Source: an uncultured Erythrobacter sp.
GTDB taxonomy: Bacteria; Pseudomonadota; Alphaproteobacteria; Sphingomonadales; Sphingomonadaceae
Length of the DNA stretch: 64,000 bases
Assembly (NCBI GenBank): GCA_947495695.1
Contig: CANLZP010000001.1
Span: forward strand, 393,069-457,068
Direction of reading: 5' to 3'
Each line of letters opens with the position of its first letter. Positions within the stretch are counted from its first letter, which is position 1. A program made the position numbers and the translations under genes. Shown here in pieces: positions 54,124 to 61,598 of the stretch. The notes below the pieces were generated by a model. That model did no database searches, was not told where the DNA came from, and worked only from the letters and a program-made list of their open reading frames with translations.

Positions 54124-55266
54124 ATGGATACTACCCCTGAAACGAATACTCAGCAGCTTGAAGCCAGCTTTGATATTGTCCAACGACAAGAAAAGGCTGA
54201 CGAAAATATTGCCGCGCTCCGGTCAGATGTGGACGAGGTGAAAGCGCGCCTGGACAAGGTCTCTCGCGCTGCTGCCCGCCCTGCAATTGGCGGCGGTTCT
54301 GGCAATTCCAGCGAAGTAAAAGGCTTCGTCGATGGCTATCTGCGCCGAGGCCGCGAAACCGAGATCAAATCGCTGTCTGGAACCGTACCTTCGGATGGCG
54401 GCTATGCTGTCCCCGAAGAGATTGACGCGATGATCGCATCCGAGCTGGCCGAGATCAGCCCGATCCGCTCGCTCGCCCAAGTGGTGCAAACCGGCAGCTC
54501 TGGTTATCGAAAGCTGATTGCCAATGGCGGCACTGCTTCTGGCTGGGTCAGCGAAACGGCTTCTCGCCCCGAAACCGACGCGCCTGAATTCGTCGAAATC
54601 GCGCCGCCCACAGGTGAGCTTTACGCCAATCCAGCCGCCAGCCAGGCGATGCTGGACGATGCCGGCTTCGAGCTGGAAAGCTGGTTGTCGAGCGAGATCG
54701 CTATGGAATTTGCCCGTGCTGAAGGCGCCGCTTTTGTAAACGGCAGCGGAAGCAATCAGCCAGCCGGCTTCTTGACCGCGCCAACCTCAACCGCAGAAGA
54801 TGCAGTGCGTGCCTTTGGCTCGCTGCAATATATCGGTTCGGGCGATGCCAACGGGTTTGACAGCGCGGCTGATGCCAAGCTGATCGACCTGATCCACACG
54901 ATGAAAGCCGGTCACCGCCAGGGCGCAAGCTTTGTCATGAACTCGGCCACCCTGTCCGAAGTCCGTAAGCTGAAAACAGCTGATGGAGCCTTCTTGTGGC
55001 AGCCCGGCATGGTCGATGGCCAGCCAGATCGCCTACTCGGTTATCCGGTGGTCGAGGCTGAAGATATGCCAGACATTGCATCGGGCACCTTCCCGATTGC
55101 CTTTGGCAACTTTCGCCATGGCTATTTGATTGCGGAACGCAGCGCGACGCAGATCCTGCGCGATCCGTTCACCAACAAACCGTTCGTCCATTTCTACGCC
55201 ACCAAGCGTGTAGGCGGACAGGTGCTGGATAGCGCGGCAATCAAGCTGCTCAAGATCGAGGCCTGA
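54124..55266 (+). CDS. GTA major capsid protein (g5, HK97 fold)
   Basis: The 380-residue protein has an N-terminal coiled-coil delta domain (about 1-60; EKADENIAALRSDVDEVKARLDKV), to be removed by the protease, then the HK97 core: GGYAVPEEIDAMIASEL, SPIRSLAQVV, SGWVSETASRPETDAPEF, and AAFVNGSGSNQPAGFL, ending KPFVHFYATKRVGGQVLDSAAIKLLKIEA. The start at 54124 is preferred: the frame opens at 54097 within the T tract of the terminator. AGAAAGG precedes it. Confidence 0.95.
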   Translation: MDTTPETNTQQLEASFDIVQRQEKADENIAALRSDVDEVKARLDKVSRAAARPAIGGGSGNSSEVKGFVDGYLRRGRETEIKSLSGTVPSDGGYAVPEEIDAMIASELAEISPIRSLAQVVQTGSSGYRKLIANGGTASGWVSETASRPETDAPEFVEIAPPTGELYANPAASQAMLDDAGFELESWLSSEIAMEFARAEGAAFVNGSGSNQPAGFLTAPTSTAEDAVRAFGSLQYIGSGDANGFDSAADAKLIDLIHTMKAGHRQGASFVMNSATLSEVRKLKTADGAFLWQPGMVDGQPDRLLGYPVVEAEDMPDIASGTFPIAFGNFRHGYLIAERSATQILRDPFTNKPFVHFYATKRVGGQVLDSAAIKLLKIEA

Positions 55267-55273
55267 TCAATAC

Positions 55274-55367
55274 CCGGCAGGGTCGAGCGTACCCTTCTCC
55301 CCTGCCGGTTCACGCGCCCGCATCGCCGCGATGACCCTCCCCTGCATCGCTTGGCCGGTGCGGGCGC
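55274..55367 (+). other. Two consecutive perfect stem-loops between capsid and head-tail connector genes
   Basis: Stem one pairs CCGGCAGGG (55274-55282) with CCCTGCCGG (55300-55308). Stem two pairs GCGCCCGCA (55314-55322) with TGCGGGCGC (55359-55367). Both are nine base pairs without mismatch. There is no T tract, so they look like mRNA 3' end stabilisers or processing sites for the capsid message, not intrinsic terminators. The 135-base gap holds no gene. Confidence 0.6.
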
Positions 55368-55401
55368 ACCCATTTTCTGACAGCAATTTCGGGAGACCGT
55401 G

Positions 55402-55947
55402 ATGAAGCGGACGATCGTTCAACCTGCCACTCTAACCGGCCCACCGCTTGCTGATTGCAAGGAATGGCTCGGCATAACGCGTCCCAATGAGGACGCAGAA
55501 ATTGTCACTCTGCTGCATGCCAGCATGGATCTGTGCGAAGCCTTCACTGGCCAAATGCCATTGGAGGTAACTTGCGAGGAAGTGCTGCCAGCAAATTTGA
55601 ATTGGCAGTCGCTTTCGACCCGCCCGATCAGAGCAATCCTGGAGGTCAAATCATTATCACAATCAGGTGATGAAGCCCCCCTGCCCGTTGCTGATTATGA
55701 CATCGACTTGGATGCTGAAGGTAAAGGCTTGGTCCGATTGTCCAAACCGACAGATCACAGCCGGTTTGTCGTGCGCTTCGTTGCCGGAATCGCGCAAGAT
55801 TGGGCCGACCTGCCCGATGCATTGCGGCATGGGATGATCCGGCTGGCCGCGCATCATTACCGCGACCGCGATGCCACCCAAAGTCTCGCACCGCCAGCGA
55901 GCGTTGCAGCCCTGTGGCGGCCTTGGCGCGCCTTACGCTTGGCATGA
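55402..55947 (+). CDS. GTA head-tail connector protein (g6)
   Basis: The 181-residue protein has the phage gp6-type connector layout: PLADCKEWLGITRPNEDAEIVTLLHASMDLCEAFTGQ (core EIVTLLHASMDLCEAFTG, a helical dimer element), a beta-rich centre, and a C-terminal helix DLPDALRHGMIRLAAHHYRDRDA (core ALRHGMIRLAAHHYRDRD). It joins the portal ring to the tail. The GTG at 55399 is one codon upstream. It overlaps the next small frame as ATGA. Confidence 0.88.
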   Translation: MKRTIVQPATLTGPPLADCKEWLGITRPNEDAEIVTLLHASMDLCEAFTGQMPLEVTCEEVLPANLNWQSLSTRPIRAILEVKSLSQSGDEAPLPVADYDIDLDAEGKGLVRLSKPTDHSRFVVRFVAGIAQDWADLPDALRHGMIRLAAHHYRDRDATQSLAPPASVAALWRPWRALRLA

Positions 55948-56108
55948 TCAAGGCAACCACCCGCACCGCCGGATACGATTTCAATCGCAGGTTGCAGGAC
56001 CGGGCACGCTCCCTTGGCTCAGCCCATGGAGACCGCTTGCGCGCCGCGCGTCGGAACGATGGTTCGCATTGGCGCTCCGCCCGCCTGCTTTGGCCTCAAT
56101 TTTTCTAG
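55944..56108 (+). CDS. Small basic ORF in the g7 position, 54 residues
   Basis: The frame starts at an ATG overlapping the g6 stop and ends in TAG 12 bases before the DUF3168 gene. The product (MIKATTRTAGYDFNRRLQDR to the C terminus LLWPQFF) is very basic, with about eleven Arg. It does not resemble the about 110-residue head-closure protein that occupies this slot in RcGTA. It may be a short adaptor, a reduced g7, or only a spacer whose translation couples g6 to g8. No function is assigned. Confidence 0.5.
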   Translation: MIKATTRTAGYDFNRRLQDRARSLGSAHGDRLRAARRNDGSHWRSARLLWPQFF

Positions 56109-56120
56109 GAATTTATCGCG

Positions 56121-56516
56121 ATGGAAAACCTGTTTCGCCAGGCATTGATAGACTGGCTGTCGAGCAGCTCTGGCCTTAGCCGCCTAAACGCAATTGAAGA
56201 GGAAAGCCCGCTTAGCGTCAGCCCACCCTGGTTGGGGATCGCTGCCAGTGCATCCACCGACTGGAGCACCAAGGATCGAACCGGACGCGAAATTCGCATC
56301 GCCCTGGAGCTGAGCAGTCGCGGCGACACGCCCTCAAGCGACGCCGATATAGTTGAAGTGATCGAGCAGCGCATCCTGGCCATGCCCGCAAGCCAAACCG
56401 GCTTTGAATTGGTCTCCGCCCATTTCCTCCGCGCCCGCGCAGAACGCCGCACCAACAATCTGCGATCGATCCTGATCGAATACCGCTTTCGCATCCTCGC
56501 AAACTCAACGGAGTAA
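56121..56516 (+). CDS. GTA tail completion protein, DUF3168 (g8)
   Basis: The 131-residue protein has the DUF3168 pattern LFRQALIDWLSSSSGLSRL at the N terminus, IALELSSRGDTPSSDADIVEVIEQRIL in the centre and FLRARAERRTNNLRSILIEYRFRI (core ERRTNNLRSILIEYRFRI) at the end. DUF3168 proteins act as tail-completion or terminator rings. TAGGAAT precedes the ATG. It is three bases from the next gene's start region. Confidence 0.87.
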   Translation: MENLFRQALIDWLSSSSGLSRLNAIEEESPLSVSPPWLGIAASASTDWSTKDRTGREIRIALELSSRGDTPSSDADIVEVIEQRILAMPASQTGFELVSAHFLRARAERRTNNLRSILIEYRFRILANSTE

Positions 56517-56520
56517 ACCA

Positions 56521-56928
56521 ATGACCGCTCAAAAAGGCTCGGCCTTCCTTCTCAAAATCGGCGATGGCGCCCAACCGCCCAGCTATGAAACCGTCGCGGG
56601 TCTGCGCACGACCCAATTGTCCATTAATGGGGACACTGTTGTTGTGACCCACAAGGAATCGGGCGGCTGGCGCGATCTGTTGTCAGGCGCGGGAACGCGT
56701 TCAGTATCGGTCAGCGCGGCCGGAATATTCCTGGGCAGTGCGGCTGAAGATGCGGTCCGCTCTCATGCCTTGGCCGGCACGATCGAAGACTATGAATTGT
56801 CCTTCGAAGACGGCTCAAAACTGCGGGGCCGTTTCTTGGTTCAACGGCTGGATTACGCCGGTGATTTCAATGGCGAGCGCAATTACACCGTTCAGCTGGA
56901 AAGCTCTGGCGCGGTCCTGCCTTCATGA
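56521..56928 (+). CDS. GTA major tail protein (g9, TP901-1 family)
   Basis: The 135-residue tube protein begins MTAQKGSAFLLKIGDGAQPP and has VAGLRTTQLSINGDTVVVTHKESGGWRDLL (core INGDTVVVTHKESGGWRDLL) and SVSAAGIFLGSAAEDAV, and it ends NYTVQLESSGAVLPS. This is the TP901-1 family pattern of non-contractile tail tubes. It overlaps g10 by four bases. Confidence 0.93.
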   Translation: MTAQKGSAFLLKIGDGAQPPSYETVAGLRTTQLSINGDTVVVTHKESGGWRDLLSGAGTRSVSVSAAGIFLGSAAEDAVRSHALAGTIEDYELSFEDGSKLRGRFLVQRLDYAGDFNGERNYTVQLESSGAVLPS

Positions 56929-57239
56929 CGAAACCAGCCAATCCGGCGCGCGGCGAGGCCAGCTTAACAATTGACGGGCAAGAATTCTTGCTACGCCCCA
57001 CATTCGAGGCATTGGTTGCTGCAGAAGAGGAGCTTGGCTCTCTATTCACGGTGGTCGAACAAGCCGCTGAAGGCGCTCTGACTATGGCTCAAATGGCGGG
57101 GCTATTGTGGCATTGCCTGCCCATGCAAAATCGCCCCGAGCGTTCCGATGTGGGCGCCGCGGTTCTGCGGCTCGGTCTGGTCGAAGCAGCCAAACCCTTG
57201 CGGGTTGTTCTGAGCCAGATCATCAAAGGATCGCAATGA
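56925..57239 (+). CDS. GTA gp10-family protein
   Basis: The 104-residue protein matches the GTA_gp10 pattern: NPARGEASLTIDGQEFLLRPTFEALVAAEEELGSLF (core LTIDGQEFLLRPTFEALVAAE) and ALTMAQMAGLLWHCL. It is probably a tail-assembly chaperone component acting with the next small protein. It overlaps g9 and the next gene by ATGA junctions. Confidence 0.88.
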   Translation: MTKPANPARGEASLTIDGQEFLLRPTFEALVAAEEELGSLFTVVEQAAEGALTMAQMAGLLWHCLPMQNRPERSDVGAAVLRLGLVEAAKPLRVVLSQIIKGSQ

Positions 57240-57445
57240 TACGCCTGTTCAAGGACGGGCTGTATCAACGCCTTGCCTTGACCGCGCAATATCTAGGTTG
57301 GACCCCCGACACTTTCTGGGCAGCCACCCCGCAGGAATGCAGCGATGCCCTGTCCAATCCGCATGCTGATCGGTCCGCCGATCCGATCACGCCCATCAGC
57401 CGGTCCGACCTTCAGCACCTAATGGAGAATGATAGCGATGGATGA
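57236..57445 (+). CDS. GTA tail assembly chaperone (g10.1)
   Basis: The 69-residue protein has the alphaproteobacterial tail-chaperone pattern LALTAQYLGWTPDTFWAATPQEC, followed by a polar C terminus. Tail chaperones keep the tape measure soluble during assembly. Some phages make two forms by frameshift; here a separate overlapping gene takes that place (ATGA with gp10). It overlaps the tape measure by eight bases. Confidence 0.85.
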   Translation: MIRLFKDGLYQRLALTAQYLGWTPDTFWAATPQECSDALSNPHADRSADPITPISRSDLQHLMENDSDG

Positions 57446-58013
57446 CGCAATGGAAGAATTGGTGATCGATGTTCGCGCCACCACCGATGGCTTCAACAAA
57501 GATATCGCCGCAATGCGGACAAGTCTGGATACCTCGTTGGTCGACGGATTTGAGCGGGCTGGAGCTCGATTGGAAAACAGTCTGCTGAGCGCATTGCGCA
57601 AGGGCAGCCTTGGATTTGATGACCTGAAGCGCGTTGCCTTCCAGACATTGGACGAAATCGCAGCACAAGCCCTGCAGGCTGGATTGGGATCGCTGTTTGG
57701 CGGCAGTTCCAGCGGCGGTTTGGGTGGGCTGCTTCAAGGAGCCGTAGGTTCGCTGCTCGGCCTTCCCGGACGTGCGACAGGCGGGCCGGTTTCTCCTGGC
57801 CAAGGCTATCTGGTGGGCGAGCGGGGACCAGAACTGTTCGTGCCAACAAGCGCAGGACGGGTTGAAGCAAATACAGGCGGACAAAGCGCGCAGCGCGACG
57901 TGAATGTTGCGATCAATCTCGCTTCACCGCGCGGCAGTTCAGCACCCACCGCATTACGGCGTTCAACCCGGCAAGTGGCGAGCGCGGTCCGCCGCGCTTT
58001 GCAAGAAGCCTAA
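57438..58013 (+). CDS. GTA tape measure protein (g11), very short
   Basis: The 191-residue protein has an N-terminal helical part (EELVIDVRATTDGFNKDIAAMRTSLD) and a C-terminal Gly-rich region with GRATGGPVSPGQGYLVGERGPELFVP, the hallmark end of lambda-type tape measures. The length is short even for a GTA (about 220 residues in RcGTA), so a short tail is expected. The ATG at 57438 lies ten bases after GGAG; the ATG at 57429 is too close to it. Confidence 0.88.
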   Translation: MDDAMEELVIDVRATTDGFNKDIAAMRTSLDTSLVDGFERAGARLENSLLSALRKGSLGFDDLKRVAFQTLDEIAAQALQAGLGSLFGGSSSGGLGGLLQGAVGSLLGLPGRATGGPVSPGQGYLVGERGPELFVPTSAGRVEANTGGQSAQRDVNVAINLASPRGSSAPTALRRSTRQVASAVRRALQEA

Positions 58014-58026
58014 GGAGCAAACACCC

Positions 58027-60354
58027 ATGGCATTCTGGTTGGCCCGAAAACGACGCGGGCAACATACGTCTTATATTCAACGGTTCGAGCCTCGCTTTTG
58101 GACCGTTGATTTTCCTCGTCCGGCTATGGCGTCTGTCATCACGGCTGGTGCAGACAGCATTCGGGTGGATTGCGAATTTCACCATGAAGGAGAGTTGGTT
58201 GGACTGATTTGGGACAGCGTTGATCGCCTCGATCATCCGCTGCTGGCCTATGAGACGAACCGTGATTATTCCCACACAATCCTGCGCTTTCGCTGGCAAT
58301 CGACTGGCCTGGTAGAACTGGACAAAGCCAATGGCCCCACGCTGACAATTGAGGGTCGCGATGCCAATGGCACCGCTCGCAGCTGGTTTGTCCGCTTATG
58401 GAATTACGCCAGCGGATCGCCCAGCGATGCGGTGATCGAATTGCCATTTTCTGATCTGCAAAGCGGTTTTGTCTTGCCGGGTGATCCTGTTCATCCAGCC
58501 GATATTGACCGCATGTTCATTTCGTTGGTCCCGCCCGGCTATGTCCCGGAAAGTCCCACTCAATTAGCCAGTCCTGCGACGGGCCATGTCATTGTCAGCG
58601 AGATATCCTGCCATGGCCGGCATGCCATGCTGGAAACCGGTGATGTGCTCATCCCTCCCCATGGCGAACGTATGGCAACCGCCTATGACGATGCCTACAA
58701 CCAAACGCCTGCGCGAATAATCCGCAGCGTGATAGGTTTGGGTTATCGTGACGATTTGGTCCATTACGTTGGCATGAGCCACTTCATGCGGCTCATGCCG
58801 GATACGGCCAATTCTCTTGTCGCGGTGCAGCCAGCCGAATTGTGCGATCCCGCACAACAATGGCACGCCAGCCTGTTTGAAACGGCCGTCGCAAACGGCT
58901 TGGAAGTGATCGCCTCGATCTCTTACGAATTGTTCGCAGCCTATTGCCCAGAGACCTGGAAACAACGCGCCCATGATGGAGAGGCAGCCGAAACAGGATG
59001 GGTGCCGCCATCTGCACTGCTATCTCCAGCCAACAACAACGCCATGAGTTGGGTCGAACAGGCCGCCTTGAAATTCACCACTTTGCAGGAAGCCGCGCTA
59101 CTGCCCGTCCGCTTGCAAATTGGAGAGCCTTGGTGGTGGGTCATCGCCGATGGAAGGCCGTGTCTGTATGACGATGCAGCTATCGTAGCCTTTGGTGGAT
59201 CGCCTGCAATCATAACAGACATGCGCTCTGCTCTGAATGCTGCTCAACTGGATCTTCTTGACCAGGCCGGCACCCTGTTGGCTCAATCGACCGCCAATCT
59301 TACGCAAGCAATCCGCGCCGCCGCAACTGGCCCTGCAGAAGTGTTGTTGCTGGCATTCACGCCCACCATTCTCGATCCCGCAACACCCGAACTTCACCGC
59401 GCGAACTTACCCCCAGGATGGGCTTGGCCAGCTTTCGACCGGTTGCAGTTGGAAGATTATGACTGGCTAACGCGGGGCGCAGACGCGTTGCGGAGGCAGG
59501 CTTATGACATTGTCGATCAGACATTGGCTTACCCGATCGCCCAACAGGATTATCTGTCCGGCTTTGTCCTTGATCCGCTCGATGCCCAAACGATTTGGCC
59601 ACGGATCGATAATGGCTTGGACGAGGCAGAAAAGCGCGGCGTAAACCGACGCTACGTCTGGGCTTTGCCGCAAGTTTCGCGCGATGGATACACCCGAATG
59701 AAATCCTCAAAGGAGGACGATGTGCAAGCCTTTGATGACGTGCTTTATCCCTTCGCTCTTGGACGAACCACCACAGTGGGTCCAGAATTCTCCACCTCCG
59801 TTGCTGTGACTGCCTCGGGTCACGAAAGGCGCAACTCTTTGTGGGCGGATGCGCGCATGCACTTTGATGTTGGCCCCGGCATACGTTCCGAAGAAGAATT
59901 ATCGCAATTGCTGGGCTTTTTCAGAGCGCGCCGAGGAGCAGCGCGAGGGTTTCGTATCTCCGATCCGTTTGATTTCAGCAGCAATGGAATGTCGGCCAAC
60001 CCCAGCATGACAGATCAATTGATTGGCATTGGGGACGGGCTGGCTGCTGATTTTCAGCTGACCAAATCTTACGGTGATGAAGGCGATCCCCAACTACGTG
60101 AGATCACTCGGCCAAGAGCGGAAACCATTGTCGTAAGCGTCGGAGGGACGTTGGTCACTGACTGGTCGCTTGGCGAGAAAGGCAAGATCACTCTGGCTTC
60201 TGCGCCCGCTTCGGGCATCGAGGTTCGCGCAGGATTCCTGTTCGATGTGCCGGTACGTTTTGCAGAGGACCGGATCGATATCTCGGGGCTGAACTTTGCA
60301 GCAGGCGAAGCCCCCAGCATTCCGCTCACCGAGATAAAGGAAGCCGCCGCATGA
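58027..60354 (+). CDS. Long gp12-like tail protein: N-terminal glycosidase-like region plus DUF2460
   Basis: This 775-residue protein is far longer than RcGTA gp12 (about 210 residues). The last about 200 residues are the DUF2460/TIGR02217 distal-tail domain: EFSTSVAVTASGHERRNSLWADARMHFDVG (core GHERRNSLWADARMHFDVG), LLGFFRARRGAARGFRISDPFDF (core FRARRGAARGFRISDPFDF) and VPVRFAEDRIDI. The first about 570 residues include a beta-rich part (about 35-180) and an alpha/beta part with LEVIASISYELF and LPVRLQIGEPWWW, as in glycosidase barrels. A protein of this type in sphingomonads is sometimes named non-contractile tail sheath protein. It ends overlapping the DUF2163 gene by four bases. Confidence 0.87.
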   Translation: MAFWLARKRRGQHTSYIQRFEPRFWTVDFPRPAMASVITAGADSIRVDCEFHHEGELVGLIWDSVDRLDHPLLAYETNRDYSHTILRFRWQSTGLVELDKANGPTLTIEGRDANGTARSWFVRLWNYASGSPSDAVIELPFSDLQSGFVLPGDPVHPADIDRMFISLVPPGYVPESPTQLASPATGHVIVSEISCHGRHAMLETGDVLIPPHGERMATAYDDAYNQTPARIIRSVIGLGYRDDLVHYVGMSHFMRLMPDTANSLVAVQPAELCDPAQQWHASLFETAVANGLEVIASISYELFAAYCPETWKQRAHDGEAAETGWVPPSALLSPANNNAMSWVEQAALKFTTLQEAALLPVRLQIGEPWWWVIADGRPCLYDDAAIVAFGGSPAIITDMRSALNAAQLDLLDQAGTLLAQSTANLTQAIRAAATGPAEVLLLAFTPTILDPATPELHRANLPPGWAWPAFDRLQLEDYDWLTRGADALRRQAYDIVDQTLAYPIAQQDYLSGFVLDPLDAQTIWPRIDNGLDEAEKRGVNRRYVWALPQVSRDGYTRMKSSKEDDVQAFDDVLYPFALGRTTTVGPEFSTSVAVTASGHERRNSLWADARMHFDVGPGIRSEEELSQLLGFFRARRGAARGFRISDPFDFSSNGMSANPSMTDQLIGIGDGLAADFQLTKSYGDEGDPQLREITRPRAETIVVSVGGTLVTDWSLGEKGKITLASAPASGIEVRAGFLFDVPVRFAEDRIDISGLNFAAGEAPSIPLTEIKEAAA

Positions 60355-61163
60355 CTACCTATTTCTCAAACGAGCTGGAAGGTGTGGCCAACTTTTGGCG
60401 AGTGTTTCGGCAGGATGGTGTTGCCTTGGGTTTCACCAGTCATGACCGGGATATTGTGATCGATGGCCTGACACATCGTGCAGCGCCTGGCATCGCTCCG
60501 TCTGCAATTAGACGCGATATCAGCCTCTCCAGCGACAGCGCCGAGGTGGAAGGCGTGCTTAGTCATGATTCGATTTGTGAAGATGATCTGGCTGCAGGCC
60601 TTTTCGACGATGCCTCTGTTGAAATCGGAGCAGTCGATTGGGAATCGGGGGCCAGCAGCACGCTTTATTCGGGATCGATCGGCAATGTTGAAAACCATCA
60701 CGATGCATTCTCTGCCGAGCTTAGATCCGCCAAGGTTCTGCTTGAACGCGATTTGGTCCCCAGGACCAGCCCAACATGTCGAGCAGGGTTTTGCGGCCAA
60801 GGATGCAATCTATCGGCAGCCCAATTCACGTCAGTACTGCCGCTCAACGCAATCGATTGGGAGACGAACAGTGTGACGTTTGAGGGGCTAACTGCGCCGG
60901 ATTATATTGATGGCGAGATACGTTTCTTAGACGGCCCTCAAACTGGCCTGACATTCGGTGTCGTCGACATCATCGGCTCGGCATTTGCATTGGATCGACA
61001 GCTGGCAAGCAATCTTGAAGTAGGGACGATGGCGATCGTCAGACAAGGATGCGATCACACGCTAGCAACCTGCCAAGGCAGATTTGGCAATTCCATCAAC
61101 TTCCGCGGCGAGCCGTATCTGCCGGGCAATGATCTGCTTTCGCGCTACCCCAGCCCGAATTAA
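60351..61163 (+). CDS. GTA baseplate hub protein, DUF2163 (g13)
   Basis: The 270-residue protein shows the DUF2163 / phage BR0599 pattern: FWRVFRQDGVALGFTSHDRDI near the N terminus, YSGSIGNVENHHDAFSAELRSAKVLL, CRAGFCGQGCNL (Cys cluster, likely metal-binding) and RQGCDHTLATCQGRFGNSINFRGEPYLPGND (core QGCDHTLATCQGRFGN). RcGTA gp13 carries an iron-sulfur cluster in the hub through comparable cysteines; the Cys positions here agree with that. It overlaps g12 and g14. Confidence 0.92.
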   Translation: MTTYFSNELEGVANFWRVFRQDGVALGFTSHDRDIVIDGLTHRAAPGIAPSAIRRDISLSSDSAEVEGVLSHDSICEDDLAAGLFDDASVEIGAVDWESGASSTLYSGSIGNVENHHDAFSAELRSAKVLLERDLVPRTSPTCRAGFCGQGCNLSAAQFTSVLPLNAIDWETNSVTFEGLTAPDYIDGEIRFLDGPQTGLTFGVVDIIGSAFALDRQLASNLEVGTMAIVRQGCDHTLATCQGRFGNSINFRGEPYLPGNDLLSRYPSPN

Positions 61164-61582
61164 TGTCGCAGACGCCAACCGTCGGCCTTCGGCTGGCACA
61201 GGCCTCGTTGCAATTCATTGGCTGCCCTTACAAGTTTCAAGGCCGTGATCCAGCACTTGGGCTCGATTGTGTTGGTTTGGTCATGGTTAGTCTGAAGGCA
61301 ATCGACCGACCAGCGATTGCTCCAACTGGCTATCGACTGCGTAATGCATCGATTGCTCCCTTCACAACGTTTGCTGCGGCAAATGGGTTGATCAAGGCGA
61401 CCGGAGTCACTCTGCCTGGCGATATCGTCATGGCGGAACCTGGGCCGGGCCAGAGCCACCTGCTCATCGCCAGCCCAGCAGCTGGATATGTCCACGCACA
61501 TGCTGGACTGCGGCGGATCGTGCACATGCCTGGAAAATTGCCTTGGAAAACGTTGGAAACCTGGCGGATCGCCGCTGAATAG
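61163..61582 (+). CDS. GTA NlpC/P60-type peptidase (g14)
   Basis: The 139-residue enzyme begins SQTPTVGLRLAQASLQFIGCPYKFQGRDPALGLDCVGLVMVSL, with the catalytic Cys in DCVGLV near residue 34, and shows GQSHLLIASPAAGYVHAHAG with the His near residue 95. It cuts cell-wall peptides during DNA entry. RcGTA gp14 has the same place and role. The ATG overlaps the g13 stop as TAATG. Confidence 0.92.
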   Translation: MSQTPTVGLRLAQASLQFIGCPYKFQGRDPALGLDCVGLVMVSLKAIDRPAIAPTGYRLRNASIAPFTTFAAANGLIKATGVTLPGDIVMAEPGPGQSHLLIASPAAGYVHAHAGLRRIVHMPGKLPWKTLETWRIAAE

Positions 61583-61598
61583 ACAGGATATTTTGATC

